This document shows positions 15,367 through 22,721 of a stretch of 42,794 nucleotides of DNA, one piece after another; the stretch's first letter is position 1; every line of letters starts with the position of its first letter. The notes beneath the pieces are model-generated. The model did no database searches and was not told the DNA's origin. It was given only the letters and a program-made list of their open reading frames with translations. The DNA lies in NCBI GenBank assembly GCA_015068845.1, contig SVJR01000011.1, positions 1 to 42,794 on the forward strand. Direction: 5' to 3'. Source of the DNA: Oscillospiraceae bacterium. GTDB taxonomy: Bacteria > Bacillota > Clostridia > Monoglobales > Monoglobaceae. Position numbers and translations under genes: made by a program.

Positions 15367-16488
15367 ATGTCAAACTTAATCAAATGTAAACTGTGCGGAA
15401 GTCTGCACAAAACAGAAGAAATGTACGAAGTAAACCCAAACACCGATGCCGAATTTTATGCCTGCGATACTTGCATCCATAACAGAGAGATATTCCGATG
15501 CTCCGACTGCAGTAACTATTATACCCTCGATTATTATTGGGGCAATTACGACGGTTCTCCTATATGCACTCACTGCGAAATACGCTACTTTGTATGTGAA
15601 CATTGCGGAGGCGTTTTCCCCGATACAGAAATAAACTATGACGAGGATGCGGATGCAAATTTTTGCTCTGACTGTATGGAAGAAAGACAAATGAATCTTG
15701 ATGAACTTATCCAGGATTACTACTACAAACCTGACCCAATTTTCTACGGAGAAAGCGATGAAAATGCCTATCTGGGTGTTGAACTTGAAGTTGACAATAC
15801 CGATGGAAACTATGACAACAAACTCATTTACAGGGCAGCCGAAACGCTCTCCGACGATTATTCTTCACAGTTATACCTTAAACACGACGGAAGCCTTTCA
15901 AGAGGCTTTGAGATTGTCAGTCATCCCTGTACCTTAGATTATCATTACAACCAATTGGGTTGGCAGGAAGTAATGGAAACTTGCACAAACGGAACTCTCC
16001 GCTCCCACGACACAAGTACCTGCGGACTTCATGTGCACCTGAGCCGTAACTTCTTCGGTGACAGTCAGGAAATTCAGGACTTACATATATCAAAGTTGAT
16101 TATCCTGGTCAGCAAGTTCTATGATTCGCATCTGCTAAAATTCAGTCGCAGAAAACCAAGCGAACTCAGATGGTGTGAAAACCCTGCTATCGTTTGCGAA
16201 AACAACGATACTGAACACACCATTGTTGACAAGATGAAGCAATTTAAGTCCAAAGGCAGATACATGGCGGTTAATCTTGAAAACCAAAACACAATAGAGT
16301 TTCGCTTATTTAAAGGGACACTCAACTTCAACACATTTATAGCATCACTCCAACTTGTTATGGAAATAAGCCGATACGCAATATGCACCGAGCTGAAAGA
16401 CATTCCAACAACAAGCTGGGGTGATATTTTTATGCACACTAAATTTACCGAACTTAAAAACTACTTAAAAGAAAAGGAGCTGATTTAA
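15367..16488 (+). CDS. Amidoligase-family (Amidoligase_2) enzyme with N-terminal zinc ribbons
   Basis: 373 aa. Residues 1-105 hold six CxxC pairs (C7/10, 33/36, 45/48, 67/70, 77/80, 100/103), enough for three zinc ribbons. From about 130 on is the glutamine-synthetase-like amidoligase domain: LGVELEVD (metal site, ~136), HDGSLSRGFEIVSHP (~173), CGLHVHLS (~219), and NTIEFRLFKGTLN (~308). All signature residues are present. The family is predicted to form amide or peptide bonds with ATP. Substrate unknown. It is translationally coupled to a glutamine amidotransferase-like gene (1-base gap), which may supply ammonia. RBS AAAGGAAA before ATG. Confidence 0.88.
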   Translation: MSNLIKCKLCGSLHKTEEMYEVNPNTDAEFYACDTCIHNREIFRCSDCSNYYTLDYYWGNYDGSPICTHCEIRYFVCEHCGGVFPDTEINYDEDADANFCSDCMEERQMNLDELIQDYYYKPDPIFYGESDENAYLGVELEVDNTDGNYDNKLIYRAAETLSDDYSSQLYLKHDGSLSRGFEIVSHPCTLDYHYNQLGWQEVMETCTNGTLRSHDTSTCGLHVHLSRNFFGDSQEIQDLHISKLIILVSKFYDSHLLKFSRRKPSELRWCENPAIVCENNDTEHTIVDKMKQFKSKGRYMAVNLENQNTIEFRLFKGTLNFNTFIASLQLVMEISRYAICTELKDIPTTSWGDIFMHTKFTELKNYLKEKELI

Positions 16489-16489
16489 T

Positions 16490-17347
16490 ATGTGTATCAT
16501 AGTTGCAAAAGCAAAAGGGATAAAAATGCCCAACGGAAAAACTCTGCTGCAATGTTTTGAAAACAACCCTGACGGAGCAGGAATAATGTGGTCGGAAAAC
16601 GGTGCCGTACATATCAGGAAAGGCTTTATGACAAACAAGGAGTTTGACAGCTTTATTAATAAACTCGGAAGCCGTCTTGACCTCGCCGATACTGCATTGG
16701 TTATGCATTTTCGCATAACAACCCACGGAAACACAAACCCGCAAACCTGTCACCCATTCCCTATAACACGCAAAATTTCCCACCTTAAACGGACATCATT
16801 TACAACCGACATTGGTGTTTCCCACAATGGAATAATCCCCATTAAATGTATTCCAAAGCTAAGTGACACCCAAACCTATATAGCAAAGAAGTTGGCTCTC
16901 ATAAAAAATATTCAGCGTGATTTCTACACGAATGTTTATGTTATGCAGAAAATAGAGAATGAGATACAATCAAAGATGTGTTTCCTGACCAGTGACGGGC
17001 AGATATATACCATCGGGAAATTTATTGAGGAGAATGGAGTGATGTATTCAAACAGCAGCTATGAAGAGTATTCCTACCTTCCTTGGCTCAAATACTTTGG
17101 TATGTACGACAGCAAGGTAACTGTCTGTCCTGTCTTTGGCATGGTTGCAGGCAATGGCGAAATAGAAGAGAGCAACGGATTTGAATACTATATAGACAAG
17201 AACGAAAGAGTGTATGAGTATGACTATTTCAGCGACTCTCTGGTTGCTATGAACGATATGCAAGCCTTCACCTTTCAGGGAACACCTTATCGCTTTAATA
17301 ACCGCGAGGCAGTAACTATGACATTATGGAAAGGGGGAGAAATGTGA
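16490..17347 (+). CDS. Class II glutamine amidotransferase-like (Ntn-type) protein
   Basis: 285 aa. It begins MCIIVA, so removal of Met would expose the N-terminal Cys nucleophile typical of class II GATases. Supporting motifs are NNPDGAGIMW, HFRITTHGN (Arg for substrate carboxylate) and GVSHNGII (Asn-Gly oxyanion). No synthetase domain is attached, so it probably releases ammonia from glutamine for a partner. That partner is most likely the amidoligase whose stop lies one base upstream. The ribosome site AAGGAG is inside the amidoligase gene. C-terminal ~100 residues are not recognised. Confidence 0.82.
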   Translation: MCIIVAKAKGIKMPNGKTLLQCFENNPDGAGIMWSENGAVHIRKGFMTNKEFDSFINKLGSRLDLADTALVMHFRITTHGNTNPQTCHPFPITRKISHLKRTSFTTDIGVSHNGIIPIKCIPKLSDTQTYIAKKLALIKNIQRDFYTNVYVMQKIENEIQSKMCFLTSDGQIYTIGKFIEENGVMYSNSSYEEYSYLPWLKYFGMYDSKVTVCPVFGMVAGNGEIEESNGFEYYIDKNERVYEYDYFSDSLVAMNDMQAFTFQGTPYRFNNREAVTMTLWKGGEM

Positions 17348-17616
17348 TGAAAATAACGCTAAAAAAGCAGGGACAAACAGGTAAGTACAAATTCAACGGA
17401 CAGATATATTACACAAAAGGTATTGAATCAGAGTTTGGCGATATGACCTTTAAGCTGATTGCAGAAACATTGCAGCTAATCAAAAAGCTTGTCGATACGA
17501 ATACAGCCGACTATTTTCAGGTAGCAATAGCAGATATGGAAGATGGCAGAAAAATCAAAGTATATGTCATAGATGATGTCACGCATATAACTTTTCTTTT
17601 GCCATCAGAATATTAG
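17347..17616 (+). CDS. Small hypothetical protein of the amidoligase operon
   Basis: 89 aa from the ATG at 17347, which overlaps the GATase stop by one base (TGATG) and has GGGGGAGAA upstream. A longer start seven codons earlier is inside the GATase end and less likely. The protein is soluble with a likely beta-alpha-beta pattern (KYKFNGQIYYTKG, DYFQVAIADMEDGRKIKVYV). No family recognised. Position suggests a substrate, carrier or regulator for the amidoligase pair. Confidence 0.7.
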   Translation: MKITLKKQGQTGKYKFNGQIYYTKGIESEFGDMTFKLIAETLQLIKKLVDTNTADYFQVAIADMEDGRKIKVYVIDDVTHITFLLPSEY

Positions 17617-17629
17617 ATTTTAAGACTGT

Positions 17630-17690
17630 GCAATCCCGCCCAGCAAGAGACTTGGTTGCATACGCATCCGTTGGTCCAGCGGGCAAAAAT
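17630..17690 (+). other. GC-rich segment with inverted CCCGC / GCGGG
   Basis: Between two small genes, CCCGC (17635-17639) and GCGGG (17679-17683) can pair around a 39-base region that itself contains CCAGCAAG / CTTGG. It stands out in otherwise AT-rich DNA. Function unknown: mRNA structure or a terminator without T-run. Confidence 0.3.
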
Positions 17691-17736
17691 TTAGCTTTCA
17701 GACCCGTTCTGGAGGATATGAAAGGAGAATTTTAAC

Positions 17737-17916
17737 ATGAACAAAAAATTAGAATACTTACTCGATTTATATGAGTTGGAAAAATGCAAAAAATCTATAT
17801 ACAGTTCCGACTTATTATTGGATAAACCAAAATCAGGCAAGGAAAAACAATTCGAGTTAGCTGCCAAGAATTTAGCTATTCTCAACGAACTAATCAAAGA
17901 ACAGGAGGAAAAATAA
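17737..17916 (+). CDS. Small helical protein, 59 aa
   Basis: Starts with ATG after AAAGGAG at good spacing and ends TAA. It starts MNKKLEYLLDLYELEKCKKS and has a charged helical C-terminus ending EQEEK. No family recognised. Same direction as the amidoligase operon, 120 bases downstream of the 89-aa gene. The good ribosome site supports it as real. Confidence 0.65.
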   Translation: MNKKLEYLLDLYELEKCKKSIYSSDLLLDKPKSGKEKQFELAAKNLAILNELIKEQEEK

Positions 17917-17970
17917 ATGGCGATATTAATTCTTTTTCTTTACTTATTTATTATTGTATTAACAGATTGA
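17917..17970 (+). CDS. 17-residue hydrophobic peptide MAILILFLYLFIIVLTD
   Basis: ATG follows the stop of the 59-aa gene directly (TAAATG) and has a perfect AGGAGG (17903-17908) 8 bases before it. The peptide is one short membrane helix ending in TD. The ribosome site lies in the previous gene's last codons, so the two should be coupled. Such peptides can be membrane toxins or subunit regulators. Which of these applies is unknown. Confidence 0.55.
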   Translation: MAILILFLYLFIIVLTD

Positions 17971-18099
17971 ATATACCAATAGGGTATACCCAAATGAAAT
18001 ACATAAAAAATATGTCATTAGGGTAATAAATCTTTAATTGAAATATGTCATCAAAAATACAAACTCTACTGACACATAAAAAAGAAAGGAATAATTAAA

Positions 18100-18666
18100 A
18101 TGGAATTAGGCTATGTTAGAACCAGCTCAGTTGATCAAAACGAAGAACGTCAGGTGCTTGCCTTAATTAACAAAGGTGTTGAAAAAGGAAATATCTTTAT
18201 TGATAAAAAGAGTGGTAAGGACACGGACAGAGAAGCATTTCAAAATATGCTTAATTTTTGTCGCAAAGGTGATACGATTATAACCGAAAGTATCAGCCGA
18301 ATTGCCAGAAACACAAAAGATTTTTTGAACACCATGGATTATTTGGAGAAGAAACAGGTTGAATTTATCAGCATGAAAGAAAATATAGATACAAGTGCTC
18401 CTACAGGTAAATTTATGCTCACCGTTTTTTCTGCTATGTACGAGTTGGAAAGGGATAATATTCGGGATAGGCAACGAGAAGGATTTGAAATCAGGAAAGC
18501 CAAAGGACTTTATAGAGGAAAAGCAAAAATGCAGATAGACAAGAATGAGTTCAGGAAGGTTGTATCTAAGTGGAGAACAGGAGAAATAACAGCTGTTTCT
18601 GCAATGAAAAAGCTCAACCTCAAACCCAATACATTCTACCGTCGGGTCAAAGAATGGGAGCTTTAA
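18100..18666 (+). CDS. Small serine recombinase (resolvase/invertase family)
   Basis: 188 aa. Catalytic domain: YVRTSSVDQ with nucleophile Ser9, KSGKDTDREAFQ, SISRIARNTKD, and YELERDNIRDRQREG before the long E-helix. A C-terminal HTH (EITAVSAMKKLNLKPNTFYRRVKE) binds DNA. It may resolve multimers or invert DNA within the element. AAAGGAA precedes the ATG. The upstream 130 bases contain the palindrome GGGTATACCC (17982-17991) and two copies of AAATATGTCAT, which are possible recombination or operator sites. Confidence 0.9.
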   Translation: MELGYVRTSSVDQNEERQVLALINKGVEKGNIFIDKKSGKDTDREAFQNMLNFCRKGDTIITESISRIARNTKDFLNTMDYLEKKQVEFISMKENIDTSAPTGKFMLTVFSAMYELERDNIRDRQREGFEIRKAKGLYRGKAKMQIDKNEFRKVVSKWRTGEITAVSAMKKLNLKPNTFYRRVKEWEL

Positions 18667-18804
18667 ACATCCCTCCAAAAGCCTGAAAACTGGGAAATAG
18701 TTATTGCCGACTACAAGGCAGCTAATATCACCGCCAAACAAGCTATGACACAGCTAAACCTCAAAAAATCGTCATTTTATAAGCTTTTAAAAGCGGAGAA
18801 ATAA
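18667..18804 (+). pseudogene. In-frame second HTH copy after the resolvase stop
   Basis: The frame of the resolvase continues after its TAA for 45 codons to a second TAA. It contains DYKAANITAKQAMTQLNLKK followed by SSFYKLLK, clearly a second copy of the resolvase's C-terminal HTH. It has no start or ribosome site. Either an older, longer protein acquired a stop, or a C-terminal fragment was duplicated in frame. Confidence 0.7.
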
Positions 18805-18811
18805 AGAGAAT

Positions 18812-18841
18812 GGGCAGAACTGTCAAACGAAAGTTCTGCCC
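18812..18841. terminator. Hairpin between resolvase and the 191-aa gene
   Basis: GGGCAGAACT / AGTTCTGCCC with a 10-base loop between convergent genes. There is no long T-run, so terminator function is likely from position only. Confidence 0.55.
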
Positions 18842-18847
18842 TAAACA

Positions 18848-19423
18848 CTATAAATTCTGTAAAACTTTTCCTAACTCATCACAAGCTTCATCTATGCTGT
18901 CTTTGTTAATATAGTTCGAAATAATTCTAATTATATTATCAATATGTTTATCTTTTAGAAAGTATTCGATTCTTTTAATTATATCGTTGCTTTCTTCCTT
19001 AGAAAATTTATCCTGATTTTCATAAGAGCGATTGAACAATAATCCTGATAAGTCACAAAATCTTTCTATAATAACTTTATTTTCTTTATCTACATAAATA
19101 TTTGTTCTTTTTTTATGTACTCTTAACTGATTATTTAATCTACATATTAGTTCAAAATCATCAAATATGCAAATATCAAAAATATAATAAATTCTGAGCA
19201 ATGAAGTAATCTCATCAATATTAATGTAAATATCTCCATTTCTGTATTTCTTGTTATCCTTAAAATGCTTAAGTACTAATGTTCCGTCCAAAGATTCAAT
19301 TGAATTTAGGCACCGCCATTCAGAGTGTTCTGGAATATAACCCTCAAAATTATTGAAAAGATTTTTAACTAAGCCTATAATATTTTCCTTTTCTTTTGCA
19401 AAGTCTATTTTTTTAGTATGCAT
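18848..19423 (-). CDS. Hypothetical cytoplasmic protein
   Basis: 191 aa, soluble, rich in Lys/Ile/Asn/Asp, no signal peptide. Noticeable segments are GDIYINIDEITSLLRIYYIFD and a C-terminal helical region with regular charged residues. No family recognised. It lies 29 bases after the RCC1-repeat gene on the same strand and may be cotranscribed with it. Confidence 0.6.
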   Translation of the reverse strand: MHTKKIDFAKEKENIIGLVKNLFNNFEGYIPEHSEWRCLNSIESLDGTLVLKHFKDNKKYRNGDIYINIDEITSLLRIYYIFDICIFDDFELICRLNNQLRVHKKRTNIYVDKENKVIIERFCDLSGLLFNRSYENQDKFSKEESNDIIKRIEYFLKDKHIDNIIRIISNYINKDSIDEACDELGKVLQNL

Positions 19424-19452
19424 AAAATCAATTCCTCTATTTTATAATTATA

Positions 19453-20568
19453 TTAAAACAAATCCATATCAGTGCTTCCATATACATTAGATGATCTAAC
19501 TATGGTCCCATCCGATTTTAATCCTACTGCATTTAAAAAACGTGAAGATATGGCAACAATATCTGTCCAACCAAATATGTCTTCGGAAGGACTAAGAATC
19601 CCCTCTGTGCAAACCAATGTTCCGTCTTTTTTTAAACCTATAGTATGGAATCCTCCTGCCGATATTGCGATAATATCCCTCCAATTATAAACATCACATT
19701 GTTCATCGTCATTTAATCCCGCAGCAACCACTGTTCCATCTTTCTTCAGTCCAGCAGAATGGTTATCTCCTGCAGAGATCGCAACTATTTCTGCCCAATC
19801 AGAAACATTACATTGTCCATATTTATTTTCTCCTGTGGCAACAACGGTACCATCCGCTTTTAACCCCAATGTATAATAAAACCCTGTAGAAATCGCAACT
19901 ATTTCTTTCCAATCAGAAACATTACACTGTCCCCTTTCATTATTTCCTGTAGCAACAACGGTACCATCTAATTTCAATCCTACTATATGTTTACCTCCTG
20001 TAGATATGGCAACAATATTCTTCCAATCATCAACATCACATGCATCTTCAAAACTCCAATCCATTGTAATAACAGTTCCATCTGATTTTAATCCTGTGAT
20101 ATGATCGCCGTTTGAGGATATAGCAATAAGGTTTACCCAATCTTTAATGTCAAAATATCCCACAGGTGTTCCGTCTGATTTTATACCTACAACTCGATCA
20201 TTGCCATAAAACGATATAACATTCATCGCAAGAGTCGTGGCGTTGAATAACTTTTCTTTGCTATCCTTGTAGTCATAAATTTGCCTATAGGTTGCAATTG
20301 CCTTTCCGTAGTTTCTGTCGGAAACAAATTTTTCAGCTTTTTGATATTTATACTCTGGAATAATCGCTGTGTTTAAAATGATACTTATTGTTACAAATAA
20401 TACGACAGTTAAAATAGCTACCATTAGTAATTTATTGCGTTTTTTATTGACAGAAGATTTTCCATTATATTCTTCGGACTGAATATTTTTATCCTCAGTA
20501 GATATTAACACTTCCGACTCAACCATATTTTGTTCATATTTACTGCTTTCGTTTTCTACTGTATTCAT
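19453..20568 (-). CDS. Membrane-anchored RCC1-repeat protein A (seven repeats)
   Basis: 371 aa. A charged cytoplasmic N-terminus, one membrane helix (about 47-70), a helical AIATYRQIYDYKDSKEK segment, then seven ~38-residue repeats of the form W-x-x-IVAIS-x-G-x-H-x-x-GLK-x-DGTVVATG. This count suits one complete seven-bladed RCC1 propeller facing outside. Function is likely protein binding; no enzyme motif. Homologous to the protein at 21164-22078, with a lipoprotein between, so it is part of an envelope module carried by the element. Confidence 0.85.
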   Translation of the reverse strand: MNTVENESSKYEQNMVESEVLISTEDKNIQSEEYNGKSSVNKKRNKLLMVAILTVVLFVTISIILNTAIIPEYKYQKAEKFVSDRNYGKAIATYRQIYDYKDSKEKLFNATTLAMNVISFYGNDRVVGIKSDGTPVGYFDIKDWVNLIAISSNGDHITGLKSDGTVITMDWSFEDACDVDDWKNIVAISTGGKHIVGLKLDGTVVATGNNERGQCNVSDWKEIVAISTGFYYTLGLKADGTVVATGENKYGQCNVSDWAEIVAISAGDNHSAGLKKDGTVVAAGLNDDEQCDVYNWRDIIAISAGGFHTIGLKKDGTLVCTEGILSPSEDIFGWTDIVAISSRFLNAVGLKSDGTIVRSSNVYGSTDMDLF

Positions 20569-20660
20569 TCAACATTCTCCATTTCTTTTGATAGTACCTC
20601 TTGGTCACTGAACTTAGAGCAATATTACATCTATCTTGAGCAAGAAGGGCTTGTGCTAGT

Positions 20661-21122
20661 CTAATATTTCTTTTCGTAAATTACTTGTAATCCATTATCT
20701 GGATGATAAGTCCAGCTTACTTTAAACTTATCATTTTCGTCATTTTGAGTTCCATCAATTGCTCGTGTTGTAGACATTTTATTTTTTAGTGCTTCACTAA
20801 ATCCTAATTTTAAATTCATTTTGAAGATCCCATCTATACCAATAGAACCACTTGTACAAGCAATTAAACAACTTCCATCATCTGATATTGTAAACAATGG
20901 TTCGTTCCATGATGAACCCTCAAATAGCTCTTTGACAAAAATAGTATTCTTGGAATTTTCTGATATCAGCTCTTTTTTTGTTTCTTCAATGCATTCAGCA
21001 AAATCTATTTCATTTACCGCATTTACCTGTTCGGTCAGCACATCTACTTTTTCAGAGCTATTACAAGCTGAAATTAAGAATACACACGTAACTAGTAGTG
21101 TTAGTAATAGATATTTCTTCAT
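20661..21122 (-). CDS. Lipoprotein, DUF4854-like
   Basis: 153 aa. Signal peptide ending in the lipobox ISAC (Cys at about 20). The rest (a helical EIDFAECIEETKKELISENS region, then FKMNLKLGFSEALKNKMS and FKVSWTYHPDNGLQVIYEKKY) resembles small Firmicute lipoproteins of the DUF4854 type. That assignment is from memory. It sits between the two RCC1-repeat genes on the same strand, which suggests a shared surface role. Confidence 0.65.
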   Translation of the reverse strand: MKKYLLLTLLVTCVFLISACNSSEKVDVLTEQVNAVNEIDFAECIEETKKELISENSKNTIFVKELFEGSSWNEPLFTISDDGSCLIACTSGSIGIDGIFKMNLKLGFSEALKNKMSTTRAIDGTQNDENDKFKVSWTYHPDNGLQVIYEKKY

Positions 21123-21163
21123 AAATATTTCCCCTTTTCTTTTTTATAGAATCCTATATTTAT

Positions 21164-22078
21164 CTATTTAAGTATATTACATTGTCCGTACTCATTATCT
21201 CCTGTAGCAACCACAGTGCCATCTTTCTTTAAACCAACGGTATGGGAACTTCCTGCCGATATAGCTATAATGTTTTCCCAATCTGCAACATTACATTGTC
21301 CATAGTTATTATTTCCAGTAGCAACCACCGTTCCATCAGCTTTTAAACCTACCGTATGGCTACTTCCAGCGGACACAGCAATAATATCAGACCAATTGTC
21401 AACATCGCATTCTCCGCACCAATTCTCACCAGAAGCAATCACGGTTCCATCTTTATTTAAGCCAATCAAATGCATGCTTCCTGATGTTATAGCTATGATG
21501 TCTTCCCAACAATGAACAGTACCCTTATTATTAGCAACAACCACTGTCCCGTTTGATTTTACTCCTGCTATATGATTCCAGCCTGCAGAAATATCAGTAA
21601 TGCCTTGCCAATCGTCAGTTTCTATTTCGAAGTTACTAACAATAGTTCCGTCAGCTTTTAAACCAATGCAGTATCCAATTGAACAAGATATGTCAATAAG
21701 GTTTTTCCAATCCATAGTATCCTTCGTTATATAGCCTGTAATAGTTCCATCAGATTTTAATCCTATTGGCATATCTATTCCTGACGATAAAGAAATAACA
21801 TCATTCCAATTATCACTATTATATTCCCCGCCATTTGCCCCAACGACAACCACAGTACCATCATCTCTCATCATTGCTGTATAAGTATCACCAGCTACGA
21901 CTTGTTTATATTTTGGAGTAAAAAACATATTTAAAATTACAACTGTTGCTATGGATAAAACAAGTATTGGGGTGGCAATTAGAAAACATATTTTAATCCT
22001 TTTCGTCCTCTTGTTTTTCTCAGATTTTTCAATCTCATCTACCTCAACGTTAGTTTCTACTTCTGTAAATTCACGCAT
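21164..22078 (-). CDS. Membrane-anchored RCC1-repeat protein B (seven repeats)
   Basis: 304 aa. Charged N-terminus with Lys/Arg run, one membrane helix (about 28-51), then seven RCC1-type repeats, the last two nearly identical (VATGNNNYGQCNVADW, VATGDNEYGQCN). Shorter than protein A because it lacks the YKDS helical segment. Expected outside the cell as a propeller. First gene of the minus-strand module, with its own promoter, divergent from the XRE regulator. Confidence 0.85.
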   Translation of the reverse strand: MREFTEVETNVEVDEIEKSEKNKRTKRIKICFLIATPILVLSIATVVILNMFFTPKYKQVVAGDTYTAMMRDDGTVVVVGANGGEYNSDNWNDVISLSSGIDMPIGLKSDGTITGYITKDTMDWKNLIDISCSIGYCIGLKADGTIVSNFEIETDDWQGITDISAGWNHIAGVKSNGTVVVANNKGTVHCWEDIIAITSGSMHLIGLNKDGTVIASGENWCGECDVDNWSDIIAVSAGSSHTVGLKADGTVVATGNNNYGQCNVADWENIIAISAGSSHTVGLKKDGTVVATGDNEYGQCNILK

Positions 22079-22115
22079 AGTAAACCATCTCCTTAGTCAC
22101 ATTACAATTTAATAA

Positions 22116-22144
22116 ATTTTATCACAAATTCCACTATTAGTCAA
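22116..22144 (-). promoter_or_regulatory. Promoter of the RCC1 module
   Basis: On minus TTGACT (22139-22144), 17-base spacer, TAAAAT (22116-22121), about 40 bases before the RCC1 B start. It lies between divergent genes, so the XRE protein could control it. Confidence 0.7.
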
Positions 22145-22202
22145 CATTGTTCCACATATTTTTGCATAGCATAGGTTAAAATGTTTACAAGGAGTGGATA
22201 TT

Positions 22203-22490
22203 ATGATAAAAGAATTTGCCGAAACTTTGAAAAATTTAAGAACAAAAAAAGGACTTACTCAAACACAGCTTGCAGACCGCCTGTGGCTGAATAAGTCCAT
22301 TATTTCCGCATATGAAAACGAGCAGCGTATGCCCTCTCTTGATGTCTTAATTAAACTTTCCTATGAATTCAATGTATCAATGGAGTATCTTCTTGGCATA
22401 GAGAAGCACAAAACCATCGATATTTCCGATTTAACCGATGAACAAATTTCCGCTATCAATAATCTCATTGAGCTATTCCGAAAGAAATAG
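22203..22490 (+). CDS. XRE-family transcriptional regulator
   Basis: 95 aa from the ATG at 22203 with AAGGAG 8 bases upstream; a GTG three codons earlier overlaps that ribosome site. Cro/C1-type HTH: LRTKKGLTQTQLADRLWLNK then SIISAYENEQRMPSLDVLIKL. The C-terminal 35 residues (SDLTDEQISAINNLIELFRK) form a dimerising helix. Divergent from the RCC1 module, a common layout for a local repressor of an element. Confidence 0.88.
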   Translation: MIKEFAETLKNLRTKKGLTQTQLADRLWLNKSIISAYENEQRMPSLDVLIKLSYEFNVSMEYLLGIEKHKTIDISDLTDEQISAINNLIELFRKK

Positions 22491-22572
22491 ATCATATGCT
22501 GACTAAATCTACCGCTTTAAGCGGACAAATTTTTCATTTTGTCCCAAGGCAACCTCTTTCCTCTGGCCCATG

Positions 22573-22657
22573 GGTTTTCCGAAAGCAGGAATTGATTTTA
22601 TAAATATGTATTAAGTAAATTTACAGTCATCCATATAATTCCTGCTTTCGGAAAACC
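22573..22657. repeat. Perfect 21-bp inverted repeat with a 43-base centre
   Basis: Arms 22573-22593 and 22637-22657 are exact reverse complements (GGTTTTCCGAAAGCAGG... and ...CCTGCTTTCGGAAAACC). The 43-base centre is AT-rich. It lies in the 231-base gap between the convergent XRE and DnaB-like genes. It could be a large hairpin at an origin of transfer or single-strand origin, a recombination site, or a terminator without a clear T-run. Confidence 0.85.
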
Positions 22658-22721
22658 TACAATGGTTCACATAGATAAATTATACCTTTTATATCATTAA
22701 CCGATGGAACACAAACAAATG

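Noticed and set aside
18676-18804. Independent gene after the resolvase
   Set aside because: No start codon with ribosome site; it is only a copy of the resolvase C-terminal domain in the same frame.
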